64,000 nt of DNA from JAHRVQ01 sp029941905 (GTDB lineage: Bacteria; Pseudomonadota; Gammaproteobacteria; Pseudomonadales; Azotimanducaceae). How positions within the stretch are numbered: the stretch's first letter is position 1; every line of letters starts with the position of its first letter. This document shows, one piece after another, positions 25,527 to 34,699 of this stretch. The stretch is taken from assembly GCA_029941905.1 (NCBI GenBank), contig JAPYTQ010000021.1:23480-87479 (forward strand). Reading direction: 5' to 3'. The position numbers and the translations under genes are program-made. A model generated the notes under the pieces. It ran no database searches and was not told the DNA's origin. It saw only the letters and a program-made list of their open reading frames with translations.

Positions 25527-28500
25527 ATGATCTCCAAGGTCTTTATCCATCGACCCAAGTTTGCATTTGTAATATCCATTGTTATCACCATCGCCGGTCT
25601 GATTTCGATGGTTCTGCTACCGGTCAATATGTATCCGGAAATTACTCCACCCCAGGTGCAGGTTACCACGGTGTATCCTGGCGCAAGTGCGCAGGTTGTC
25701 GAAGAGTCAGTCGTCCGTCCCATCGAAGAGCAGCTCAATGGGGTGGAAGACATGATGTATATCGAATCCACGTCTTCCAACAATGGAAGTGCCAACATCA
25801 CGGTTTATTTCAAGGTCGGCACCGACTCAAACCAGGCACAGGTGAATGTACAAAACCGCGTATCCCTTGCAGAGAATTCACTGCCTGAGGAAGTAAAGCG
25901 ACAGGGTGTCGCCGTCAAGAAACAATCCAGCAGTATGCTCATGGGTATTACGCTGTATTCCGAAACGGATGCGATTGACGATATTTTCCTGAGCAACTAT
26001 GTGACTAACTACCTCACGGAGCCACTAGGCCGCATTCCGGGGATCGCAGCGGCCACAGTGATGGGAGAAAAAACCTATTCCATGCGCATATGGATGCGGC
26101 CAGACAAGATGTCCTCGTTGGGGATCACCGTTGGAGATGTCCAGGCCAGTTTAAGAGAACAAAACCTGATTGTCGCGGCAGGCAAGTTAGGTGCGAGTCC
26201 GTCGCCAGCGAATCAGCAGTTTGAATATTCGATCCAGGCCCAGGGTCGTCTCAGAACTCCTGAAGAGTTTGGCCAGACCATTCTGCGTGCCAGGCGGGAT
26301 GGTAACTTTGTGCGTCTGGCAGATGTTGCACGGATTGAATTAGCATCCCAGGATTATGGGATTGCCGCCAGGCGAAACAACCGAGACACGGCATTTCTGG
26401 TGATCTATCAACTGCCGGAGGCTAACGCGGGCCAGGTGGCCAGACTGGTTAAGGCAGAGATGGCGCAACTGGCGACCAGATTCCCTGATGGATTACACTA
26501 CGACATACCTTTTGACACCACAAAGTTTATCGAGCGATCGATAAACGAAGTCATTGTCACCCTGTTCCAGGCAGTGGCGCTGGTGATTCTGGTGGTTTTT
26601 TTGTTTTTACAAAACTTGCGGGCAACTCTTATCCCTGCTATTGCGATTCCCGTTTCACTGATCGGTACCTTCGCGTTCATGAATGTCATGGGCTACTCCA
26701 TCAACACCATCACGTTATTTGGCCTGGTGCTGGCCATCGGTATCGTTGTTGATGATGCAATCATAGTGATCGAAAACGTTGAGCGTATCCTGAAAGAGGA
26801 AAAACTGCCCATCAAACAGGCTGTTGAAAAGGCGATGCAACAGGTGACAGGTCCAATAATTGCGACCACACTGGTATTGATGGCTGTTTTTGTTCCTGTG
26901 GCATTTATGCCGGGCATCACTGGTGAGCTGTACAAACAGTTTTCTGTCACCATTTCCTTTGCGGTGCTTATTTCGTCTGTCAATGCTCTGACCCTGAGCC
27001 CCGCATTGTGCAGCGTGCTGTTAGGAGGAGGGATGAAACCGATAAGAGCCCTGACGTTTATTGAAGTTGGGATTAGCCGACTGACAAGTGGCTATACCTT
27101 GGTTGTGGGTGGCCTGTTAAGTCGCGCGGGTCGGTTTGGATTGTTCGCGCTTGTTCTTTTCATTGCAACCGGCTGGTTAATGTCATCTGTGCCGACATCA
27201 TTTGTTCCCGGTGAAGACCAGGGATATCTTTTTGTTGACGTCCAGTTACCCGACGCGGCATCCACGAATCGTACCGAAAGGGTCATGGAAAAAATCACCA
27301 GAACTGTTTTAGCTGACCCGGCGGTAACTGATATTATTACAGTGGCAGGTTCTTCGCTCTTAGGCGGCCCCGCTTCGAACAATGGTTTGGCGATTATTGT
27401 CTTAAAGGACTGGGAGGAGCGGACTGATCCGAGCCTGAGTCTGCGAAGCATTATTTACAGGTTAATGGGCCAGCTCTGGAGCATGCCGGATGCCCAGATC
27501 ATGGTCTTTAACCCGCCTCCCATTCCTGGCCTGGGAACCAGTTCCGGGTTCGAGTTCAGGCTTCAGGACAGTGAGGGTCGTGATCCAGCCTTGCTGGCGC
27601 AAATCATGAATGGATTGATATATGATGCGAATCAGGACCCAACCTTAAGCCGAGTGTTCAGCACCTTCCGCGCTAATGTACCGCAGTACTTTATCGAGAT
27701 AGATCGCAATAAGGCAAAAGCGCAGGGTGTCGCGCTCAGCGATGTATTCCTGACATTGCAGGGTCAACTGGGATCGTTGTACATCAACGACTTTAATCAG
27801 TTTGGTCGTACCTATCGGGTGATGATCCAGGCAGAAGGTGAGTTTCGTGCCGAACCGTTGGACTTGAGGCACTACTATGTTCGAAACACCGATGGGGATA
27901 TGGTGCCATTGAGTACCCTTGGTTCACTTCAACCAATCCTCGGACCGAGCAGCATCAATCACTTTAATCTTTATCGAAGTGCGAGCATTACTGGCCAATC
28001 AACCGCAGGTCATTCCAGCGGTGAGGCCATATCGGCAATGCAGGCACTGGCTGAAAATCTGCCTGCCGGTTATGTCTATGACTGGGCAGGCCAATCACGT
28101 CAAGAGATTGAGGCTGGTGATATTGCACCGATACTGATGGCTCTGGCGATTATCTTTGTCTACCTGTTTTTAGTTGCTCAGTACGAGAGCTGGTCGATTC
28201 CTTTTTCGGTAATCGGTGCAGTTCCGTTGGCCTTGTTCGGTGCGATACTGGCGCTTTACCTGGTCGGAATGGCTAACAACATCTATGCGCAGGTTGGGCT
28301 GGTACTTCTAATCGGTTTGTCGACAAAAACAGCCATACTCATTGTAGAGTTCGCCATGGATCTCCGGTCATCGGGGGAGAGTATTTTGAGTGCTGCGACA
28401 AACGCCGCGCGACTTCGCTTCAGGGCTGTGTTAATGACAGCTTTTTCGTTTGTGCTGGGAGTTTTACCGCTTGTGTTTGCAACCGGTGCTGGTGCAGCAA

Positions 28501-28655
28501 GTCGAGTTTCACTGGGGGTCACGGTGTTGGCAGGAATGTTGGCTGCCACCCTGTTGGGTACGCTGCTGATACCAGTGTTTTACCTGTTGGTACAGGGGTT
28601 GCGGGAACGTATCAAGGGTGTGCCGGGAGTCTCGGGAACCTCTGATTTTACCTAG
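25527..28655 (+). CDS. RND multidrug efflux pump, HAE1 (AcrB-like) family
   Basis: A 1042-residue inner-membrane trimeric antiporter with the usual 12-helix layout and two large periplasmic domains. The N-terminus (MISKVFIHRPKFAFVISIV) and porter-domain segment PPQVQVTTVYPGASAQVVEE are typical. The proton-relay aspartates are present as DD at residues 409-410 in GIVVDDAIIVIENV. Length matches AcrB/MexB. Exports drugs, bile-salt-like or solvent molecules. No outer-membrane factor gene is nearby, so a shared TolC-type channel elsewhere is likely. The stop codon lies in the loop of a 12-bp hairpin. Confidence 0.96.
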   Translation: MISKVFIHRPKFAFVISIVITIAGLISMVLLPVNMYPEITPPQVQVTTVYPGASAQVVEESVVRPIEEQLNGVEDMMYIESTSSNNGSANITVYFKVGTDSNQAQVNVQNRVSLAENSLPEEVKRQGVAVKKQSSSMLMGITLYSETDAIDDIFLSNYVTNYLTEPLGRIPGIAAATVMGEKTYSMRIWMRPDKMSSLGITVGDVQASLREQNLIVAAGKLGASPSPANQQFEYSIQAQGRLRTPEEFGQTILRARRDGNFVRLADVARIELASQDYGIAARRNNRDTAFLVIYQLPEANAGQVARLVKAEMAQLATRFPDGLHYDIPFDTTKFIERSINEVIVTLFQAVALVILVVFLFLQNLRATLIPAIAIPVSLIGTFAFMNVMGYSINTITLFGLVLAIGIVVDDAIIVIENVERILKEEKLPIKQAVEKAMQQVTGPIIATTLVLMAVFVPVAFMPGITGELYKQFSVTISFAVLISSVNALTLSPALCSVLLGGGMKPIRALTFIEVGISRLTSGYTLVVGGLLSRAGRFGLFALVLFIATGWLMSSVPTSFVPGEDQGYLFVDVQLPDAASTNRTERVMEKITRTVLADPAVTDIITVAGSSLLGGPASNNGLAIIVLKDWEERTDPSLSLRSIIYRLMGQLWSMPDAQIMVFNPPPIPGLGTSSGFEFRLQDSEGRDPALLAQIMNGLIYDANQDPTLSRVFSTFRANVPQYFIEIDRNKAKAQGVALSDVFLTLQGQLGSLYINDFNQFGRTYRVMIQAEGEFRAEPLDLRHYYVRNTDGDMVPLSTLGSLQPILGPSSINHFNLYRSASITGQSTAGHSSGEAISAMQALAENLPAGYVYDWAGQSRQEIEAGDIAPILMALAIIFVYLFLVAQYESWSIPFSVIGAVPLALFGAILALYLVGMANNIYAQVGLVLLIGLSTKTAILIVEFAMDLRSSGESILSAATNAARLRFRAVLMTAFSFVLGVLPLVFATGAGAASRVSLGVTVLAGMLAATLLGTLLIPVFYLLVQGLRERIKGVPGVSGTSDFT

Positions 28656-28667
28656 TCAGAGGTTCCC
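28634..28667 (+). terminator. Perfect 12-bp hairpin around the RND stop codon
   Basis: GGGAACCTCTGA (28634-28645) and TCAGAGGTTCCC (28656-28667) are exact reverse complements around a ten-base loop that contains the TAG stop. No T-run follows, so it is not a standard Rho-independent terminator; it may act as an mRNA-end stabiliser or terminator for convergent transcription, since an SDR gene ends 17 bases later on the other strand. Confidence 0.45.
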
Positions 28668-28683
28668 TAACAGCCTGCCAGGG

Positions 28684-29484
28684 CTACTCCCTGTCAGGAT
28701 CTGTCACCTCGTATTCGTCGGCGATCTCGTTCACCGTGTAGATCCCGCCGGTTTTTGCAATAACGTTGTCGTCCATAGCCAGGGCAGCAATGACGCGTCC
28801 TGAAAAACGCACGGACTGTGCAACTTCAGGATCCAAAGGTGGCATTTTACCTGACGCTACCTGCTCCAGGATGAATTCTGTTTTTACTTTCGACGGTGAC
28901 AGGGACAACGCCACGCAGTTATATTCTCTTAGTTCTTTGGCGAAATCCTCTGCCATTCGATCGACACCGGCCTTACCCACACCGTAGGATGTGCTGAATA
29001 CGTAGCCCCGCCCACCTCTTGACGAGATATTCACAATCAGACCGCTACGCTGTCTCACCATCATGGGCGCGCCCAGAACTGATGCGACATAGTATCCCCG
29101 CAAGCCAACACCGCACTGGTCGTCCCAGACTGAGATAGGATGTTCCCAGAATCCACCCGTCAGTGCCGGGGGATTCGGGATCTGGTAGACGTTATTGACC
29201 AGAATATCGAGCCGATGCTGCTCACGTTCAACCTGTTCGAACAAGCTGCGCACCTCGGCATCGTTGTTGTGATCCACTCTTACCGGGATACCTTTACCGC
29301 CAAATTCGGTGACTGCTGCAGCGGTCGCTTCAATGGTCAGCTTGCCTGGAGGGTGCTGAGAACGACTGCTGCGCCCGGTGACGTACACGGTAGCACCATG
29401 CTCACCCAGACCTTCTGCGATACCCTTACCAATGCCGCGGGATGCACCGGTCACAACGGCGACTTTACCTTTCAGGTCCTGCAT
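28684..29484 (-). CDS. Short-chain dehydrogenase/reductase (SDR)
   Basis: A 266-residue classical SDR. The nucleotide-binding site TGASRGIGKGIAEGL at the N-terminus, NNVYQ at the NNAG position, Ser in VNISSRGG and the YGVGK catalytic pair (family YxxxK) are visible. It oxidises or reduces an alcohol/ketone with NAD(P)(H). The start is supported by the motif spacing. It is divergent from two Baeyer-Villiger-type monooxygenases and could supply their ketone substrates from alcohols (inference). Palindromes in the 188-bp spacer suggest joint control. Confidence 0.93.
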   Translation of the reverse strand: MQDLKGKVAVVTGASRGIGKGIAEGLGEHGATVYVTGRSSRSQHPPGKLTIEATAAAVTEFGGKGIPVRVDHNNDAEVRSLFEQVEREQHRLDILVNNVYQIPNPPALTGGFWEHPISVWDDQCGVGLRGYYVASVLGAPMMVRQRSGLIVNISSRGGRGYVFSTSYGVGKAGVDRMAEDFAKELREYNCVALSLSPSKVKTEFILEQVASGKMPPLDPEVAQSVRFSGRVIAALAMDDNVIAKTGGIYTVNEIADEYEVTDPDRE

Positions 29485-29510
29485 GGTTTTGGCTGCTCCT
29501 TTTCGTGAAC

Positions 29511-29537
29511 ATGATGAACATCATTCACACTGTGAAT
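29511..29537. promoter_or_regulatory. Overlapping palindromes between SDR and monooxygenase genes
   Basis: ATGATGAACATCAT (29511-29524, 6-bp arms) overlaps ATTCACACTGTGAAT (29523-29537, 7-bp arms around one C). Both lie just upstream of the SDR start. They look like an operator for a dimeric regulator; no regulator gene is adjacent, so the binding protein is unknown. A further 10-bp direct repeat, ATCAACGT(G/A)T, is at 29556-29575. Confidence 0.45.
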
Positions 29538-29672
29538 TTCGGAACAGTATACTTAATCAACGTGTATCAACGTATATAAACACGATTACTGTAACTCGAC
29601 TCCGTAATCCCGCGTCCTTATACTCTGACGAGATAAATTTTATCAACAATCAATTCAATCAGTGTAGTTGCG

Positions 29673-31319
29673 ATGACAGAATCAAATTCCAGCGAAAATC
29701 AGGACCCGATACTAGATGTACTGGTGGTAGGTGCTGGATTCTCCGGTATGTACCTTGTACAAAAACTCAGGTCCCTGGGCGTCAGTTTTCGAGTACTCGA
29801 ACAGGGAAGTGATATCGGCGGTACCTGGTACTGGAATCGCTACCCCGGTGCACGTTGCGATATACCCACTATCGAGTATTCCTACAGTTTTGACCCGGAG
29901 CTTGAGCAATCCTGGGACTGGCAGGAACTGATGGCGGCGCAGCCCGAGATTCTAACCTACGCGAATCATGTCGCAGATCGCTATGACCTGCGTCGTGATA
30001 TCGAATTCAATACCCGGGTGAGTGCCGCCACATTCGACGAATCCGAAGCCTGCTGGCGGGTAGAAACCAGTAGTGGCGATACTTGCAGGGAGTATGCGGC
30101 GAGATTTTTTATTATGGCCACTGGCTGCCTGTCTGTGCCTAACTGGCCTGATATTGACGGCCGGAACAGCTATGAGGGCAGAGTCATGCACACTGGCCTG
30201 TGGCCTCACGAGAAGGTTGATTTTACCGGCCAGCGAGTGGGGATTATCGGTGCCGGTTCATCAGCGGTGCAGTCCATCCCTGTCATCGCAGAGACAGCCG
30301 AGCAGCTCACGATATTTCAACGCACACCTGTCTACACGTTTCCCGCTGGCAATCAACCGCTGGATGATGAGTTTCGGGGTGACATCAAATCGCGTTATGC
30401 CGAGATACGCGCTGCCCAGCGTGAATCATTTGCAGGCATGGCGTTGTATGGCGTCATGGGGCGACTGCAGGAAGTGGGTACCGATAAGATCGGGGATTGT
30501 GACGAAGCAGAGCGCCTGCAACGATTGGCAAAAGAGGGTCTGACCTCCCTTAGACGTTACGCTGATGTGGGTGTGGATCTCGCCGCGAACGAGATGGCCT
30601 GTGACCTGTACCGTCAATATGTGCGAGATGTGGTTGATGATCAGGACACAGCTCAGGCGCTTATGCCTCGGGGCTACCCCATTGGTTGTAAGAGACAGGT
30701 GGTTGACATTGGTTACTACGAAGCCTTTAACCAGGACAACGTGGTGCTTGTCGACCTGCGTAAAGAACAGATTGACTCTATTAACAAAACCGGCATTGCC
30801 ACCTCGGCTGGTCAGTACGATTTTGATATGTTGATCTACGCCACCGGCTTTGACGCCATGACTGGCGCGATAAACAGCGTAAATATTCGCGGTCGCGATG
30901 GTGAAGCCCTTAAGGATCACTGGCATGCCGGGCCGAAAAGCTACCTCGGGCTGCAGATTGCAGGTTTCCCTAATCTGTTTACTGTCACTGGACCCGGTAG
31001 CCCATCTGTCCTCTCTAATATGATGGTCTCGATTGAACAGCACTGTGATTGGATAGCCAGTTGTATTGCTCACCTGAATGCCAATGGCATTTCCACCATT
31101 GAGGCAGAACCGCAAGCACAGGAGCGCTGGGTAGAGCATGTCAATCAGGTCGCGAGCAATACCATGCTGACCACACCGAGCTGTAACTCCTGGTATCTCG
31201 GGGCGAATATTCCTGGCAAGTCGCGGGTGTTCATGCCTTATGTGGGTGGCGTCGGTGCCTATCGGGACAGGTGCGACGCGGTGGCGAGAAACGGTTATGA
31301 AGGTTTTGTACTTGCCTGA
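29673..31319 (+). CDS. Flavin-dependent Baeyer-Villiger-type monooxygenase 1
   Basis: A 548-residue class B flavoprotein monooxygenase. Two Rossmann motifs are present, VVGAGFSGMY (FAD) and GIIGAGSSAVQ (NADPH), flanking the fingerprint YEGRVMHTGLWP, which fits FxGxxxHxxxWP except for Tyr in place of Phe. It also has the GGTWYWNRYPGARCD segment of cyclohexanone/steroid/phenylacetone-type enzymes. Predicted reaction: insert one O atom next to a carbonyl using NADPH and O2. The substrate (cyclic ketone, steroid or terpene) is unknown. The next gene is a paralogue 73 bp downstream. Confidence 0.9.
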   Translation: MTESNSSENQDPILDVLVVGAGFSGMYLVQKLRSLGVSFRVLEQGSDIGGTWYWNRYPGARCDIPTIEYSYSFDPELEQSWDWQELMAAQPEILTYANHVADRYDLRRDIEFNTRVSAATFDESEACWRVETSSGDTCREYAARFFIMATGCLSVPNWPDIDGRNSYEGRVMHTGLWPHEKVDFTGQRVGIIGAGSSAVQSIPVIAETAEQLTIFQRTPVYTFPAGNQPLDDEFRGDIKSRYAEIRAAQRESFAGMALYGVMGRLQEVGTDKIGDCDEAERLQRLAKEGLTSLRRYADVGVDLAANEMACDLYRQYVRDVVDDQDTAQALMPRGYPIGCKRQVVDIGYYEAFNQDNVVLVDLRKEQIDSINKTGIATSAGQYDFDMLIYATGFDAMTGAINSVNIRGRDGEALKDHWHAGPKSYLGLQIAGFPNLFTVTGPGSPSVLSNMMVSIEQHCDWIASCIAHLNANGISTIEAEPQAQERWVEHVNQVASNTMLTTPSCNSWYLGANIPGKSRVFMPYVGGVGAYRDRCDAVARNGYEGFVLA

Positions 31320-31392
31320 TTGCAGGTAAAATAGTTACCGTTACAGGCTTGTACGGGGCAGTAACGACCCTACTGCGTAAAAGGAGATACAT

Positions 31393-33027
31393 GTGACGTT
31401 AACTTCAGATGCTTCCAGCCAAGAGGAACCTGAACCGGTGTGGGATGCTTTGATCATTGGTGCCGGATTTAATGGGGTGTACCAGCTTCACCGGCTGCGC
31501 CAGGAGGGGTTTTCTGTTCGCTTGGTTGAGGCTGGAGCAGGGCTAGGGGGTATCTGGCACTGGAATTGTTATCCGGGTGCCAGGGTGGACTCACACGTTC
31601 CCAACTATGAATTCTCGATTCCTGAACTGTGGCAGGACTGGACCTGGACCGAAAGATTTCCTGGGGTTGATGAATTGCGGCGTTATTTTGATTACGTCGA
31701 CAGAAAGTTGGACCTGAGCCGTGATATCGAGTTTAACACCCGGGTCACCTCCGCCGAATTTGACGTGGATAGCAACCATTGGCTGGTGGGTACGGGCGAT
31801 GGCCGTACTATCAGAACGCGTTTTTTAATACCCTGCCTTGGCTTTGCCGCAAAAACCTATATTCCTGAATTTGTCGGGCTGCAGACGTTTGAGGGTATCT
31901 GCCATCACACGGGTACCTGGCCACAGGATGGTCTGGATCTGGCCGGTAAGCGAGTCGGTGTCATTGGCACGGGTGCGAGTGGCGTCCAGGTCATACAGGA
32001 AGCGGCGAAGGTGGCATCTCACTTGACTGTATTTCAACGCACGCCGATGTTGGCGTTGCCCATGCAACAGCAAAAGCTTGACGCCGAGAGCCAACAACGC
32101 AATAAAAAGAACTATGCCGAGCAGTTTCGTAAACGCGCAGAAGCCAGTTCCTCGTTCTTCGATATCACGGCAGATAATCGGGCGGCGCACGAGGTGCCCA
32201 CGGCAGAGCGGCTTGAAGTCTTCGAGGCGGCGTGGGAAAAAGGCGGTTTCCATTTTTGGGCCGGAACGTTCAGCGATATCCTCACGAGTGAAGAATCCAA
32301 CCGCCTTGCTTACGATTTTTGGCGCGACAAGACCCGCGCCAGGATCAATGATCCAACCCTGATCGAAAAGCTCGCACCCACCGAACCATTACATCCGTTT
32401 GGTTGCAAACGTCCGTCGCTGGAACAGAACTTTTACGAGGTTTTTAACCAGGACAATGTCACCCTGGTGGATCTGCGCGCAGCCCCGATCCAGGAAATCA
32501 CTCCCACGGGTGTGCTCACACCTGACGATTTACATGATCTTGATGTGCTGGTACTGGCAACGGGGTTTGATAACAGTACAGGTGGTCTGACCCAGATCGA
32601 TCTGAGAGGAACCCATGGCCAATCGATGAAAGAATGCTGGGCGAATGGCGTCAAGACGCATCTTGGATATGCGGTACCCCATTTTCCTAACTTGCTGATG
32701 CTCTATGGTGCACAGAGTCCAACCGCGTTTTGCAATGGTCCGACCTGTGCTGAGCTACAGGGCGAATGGGTTGTTGACTGTCTGACCTATCTCCGCGATA
32801 ACCAGCACACTCGCATAGAAGCCACGGACGAAGCCGCAGAAACCTGGGGACAACTGCTCGACGAAGTAGCCAACAGTACGCTGCTGCCGCAAGCGGATTC
32901 CTGGTACATGGGCGCTAACATTCCCGGCAAGCATCGGGAGCTTTTGTACTATCCGATGGTACAGGACTATCTGTCCCAATGTCGCAGTGCCGTGAATAAC
33001 AATTACGAAGGATTCGAATTGAGCTGA
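31393..33027 (+). CDS. Flavin-dependent Baeyer-Villiger-type monooxygenase 2
   Basis: A 544-residue paralogue of the preceding enzyme starting at GTG 31393, six bases after AAGGAG; an ATG two bases earlier is out of frame. It has LIIGAGFNGVY (FAD), the exact fingerprint FEGICHHTGTWP and GVIGTGASGVQ (NADPH). The GGIWHWNCYPGARVD loop parallels the first enzyme. The two are clearly diverged, so they probably accept different ketones or act in sequence in one pathway. Both lack signal peptides and are cytosolic. Confidence 0.92.
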   Translation: MTLTSDASSQEEPEPVWDALIIGAGFNGVYQLHRLRQEGFSVRLVEAGAGLGGIWHWNCYPGARVDSHVPNYEFSIPELWQDWTWTERFPGVDELRRYFDYVDRKLDLSRDIEFNTRVTSAEFDVDSNHWLVGTGDGRTIRTRFLIPCLGFAAKTYIPEFVGLQTFEGICHHTGTWPQDGLDLAGKRVGVIGTGASGVQVIQEAAKVASHLTVFQRTPMLALPMQQQKLDAESQQRNKKNYAEQFRKRAEASSSFFDITADNRAAHEVPTAERLEVFEAAWEKGGFHFWAGTFSDILTSEESNRLAYDFWRDKTRARINDPTLIEKLAPTEPLHPFGCKRPSLEQNFYEVFNQDNVTLVDLRAAPIQEITPTGVLTPDDLHDLDVLVLATGFDNSTGGLTQIDLRGTHGQSMKECWANGVKTHLGYAVPHFPNLLMLYGAQSPTAFCNGPTCAELQGEWVVDCLTYLRDNQHTRIEATDEAAETWGQLLDEVANSTLLPQADSWYMGANIPGKHRELLYYPMVQDYLSQCRSAVNNNYEGFELS

Positions 33028-33092
33028 TGTCAGCAATGGTGGGCGCAATGTTATAATTGTGCCTCTTAGCTAATGCTTCAGTCAGGTAAGTT

Positions 33093-34655
33093 ATGGAAAC
33101 TATCTGGGTAGTAGTCGCGTTTTTTTGCGGGTTCCTGGTAAAGCAAATAAATCTTCCTCCGCTCATCGGTTACCTCGCGGCTGGTTTTGCGCTTCACGCG
33201 CTCGGGGTTCAGCCGGACAATTCGCTTACATTCCTGTCTGACCTGGGCGTGACCCTCCTGCTGTTTACGATTGGCTTAAAGCTTAATATCAGCAATTTGC
33301 TAAAACCGGAAATTTGGGCTGGCGCAGTGGGTCACATGGGTATGATCATACTGCTGACTACTATCAACAGTCTTGTTCTGGGTTACTTTGGGTTTAAGTA
33401 CTTTATCGATCTCCAATGGTTGACGGCGGCACTGATTGGTTTTGCAGTGGCCTTTAGCAGCACGGTGTGTGCGGTTAAAATCCTCGAAGACAGGGGTGAA
33501 ATGAGTTCCCGCCATGGACAGGTCGCGATCGGAATTCTAATCATCCAGGATATCGCGGCAGTTGTTTTTGTTTCATTCTCAGCAGGTGAACCCCCGTCAT
33601 TGTGGGCATTGACATTATTCCTACTGCCTTTGTTGATACCGCTGGTGTCCAGGTTGCTGCGACTCAGTGGTCATGGCGAGTTGTTGCCGCTTGCCGGACT
33701 CTTTCTGGCTATCACGGGCGGGGAGCTTTTCGAGTTGGTCGGGTTGAAGGCTCACTTTGGTGCCCTGGTTATCGCAGTACTGATAAGCAGGGACGAAAAA
33801 GCGGAAGAACTGGCGAAATCATTACTCGCCTTTAAAGACCTTTTTCTGATTGGTTTTTTCCTGTCCATCGGTTTTACAGCGCTCCCCACTGTCGATATGT
33901 TAGGTGTTGCACTGATTATGGCAGTTGCGCTTCCCTTTAAGGCCGGGCTGTTCTACCTCTGGCTTACACGGCTGAAACTTCGTAGTCGTAGTGCTTTTCT
34001 GACGGCGCTGAGCCTGGCCAATTACAGCGAGTTCGGCCTGATAGTGTGTTCGGTCAGTGTCAGTTATGGGTTGCTGGAACCCCAGTGGCTGGTGATTATG
34101 GCCCTGGCTGTAGCCATCTCGTTTATCTTTTCAAGTATTGTCAATATCCCGGCACATGCACTCTATGCACGCTGGAGGGGGCGGATTAGTCGCTTCGAAC
34201 GACCAGAACGTCTGCCGGAGGACAGTTTTTCCCATCCTGACGATGCGGTGATACTCGTGATAGGGATGGGGCGGGTCGGCACAGGTGCTTATGATATGTT
34301 TCACAATAGCCTGGATAAGAATGTCTGTGGCATCGAGGTTGATCCGCAAAGAGTTACTGCGCATTGCAGCGATGGTCGCAAGGTGATCGCGGCTGACGCA
34401 GAAGATCCTGAATTCTGGGCACAGGTTGAGCTACGAACTGTTAACCTGATTATGCTCGCCATGCCGAACTACCTGGATATTATTGAAGTTGTGAAACAAC
34501 TTCAAAGCGCCGGGTACCTGGGTAAAACGGCGGGAATTGCCCGCTACGAGGATGAAAAGGAAAAGCTCCTGGCATCGGGTATCGATGTTGTGTTTGATTT
34601 CTATTTTGAAGCAGGTGCCGGGTTCGCTGATCAGAGTCTGCACTTGTTGGAGTAG
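33093..34655 (+). CDS. CPA2-family monovalent cation:H+ antiporter with RCK/TrkA-N domain (KefB/YbaL-like)
   Basis: A 520-residue protein with about 12 transmembrane helices (residues 1-370, Na_H_Exchanger type: LPPLIGYLAAGFALHALG, then TVCAVKILEDRGEMSSRHGQ) and a C-terminal NAD-binding regulatory domain starting VILVIGMGRVGTGAYDMF (GxGxxG near residue 390). Family members are K+/H+ or Na+/H+ antiporters gated by nucleotide or glutathione binding. It is 44 bp upstream of nhaA and probably co-transcribed, which points to pH and sodium or potassium control. Confidence 0.92.
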   Translation: METIWVVVAFFCGFLVKQINLPPLIGYLAAGFALHALGVQPDNSLTFLSDLGVTLLLFTIGLKLNISNLLKPEIWAGAVGHMGMIILLTTINSLVLGYFGFKYFIDLQWLTAALIGFAVAFSSTVCAVKILEDRGEMSSRHGQVAIGILIIQDIAAVVFVSFSAGEPPSLWALTLFLLPLLIPLVSRLLRLSGHGELLPLAGLFLAITGGELFELVGLKAHFGALVIAVLISRDEKAEELAKSLLAFKDLFLIGFFLSIGFTALPTVDMLGVALIMAVALPFKAGLFYLWLTRLKLRSRSAFLTALSLANYSEFGLIVCSVSVSYGLLEPQWLVIMALAVAISFIFSSIVNIPAHALYARWRGRISRFERPERLPEDSFSHPDDAVILVIGMGRVGTGAYDMFHNSLDKNVCGIEVDPQRVTAHCSDGRKVIAADAEDPEFWAQVELRTVNLIMLAMPNYLDIIEVVKQLQSAGYLGKTAGIARYEDEKEKLLASGIDVVFDFYFEAGAGFADQSLHLLE

Positions 34656-34699
34656 CACGTTCTGTTTTTTTGTCATCTGTTGTTTGACTGGGGTATTCA

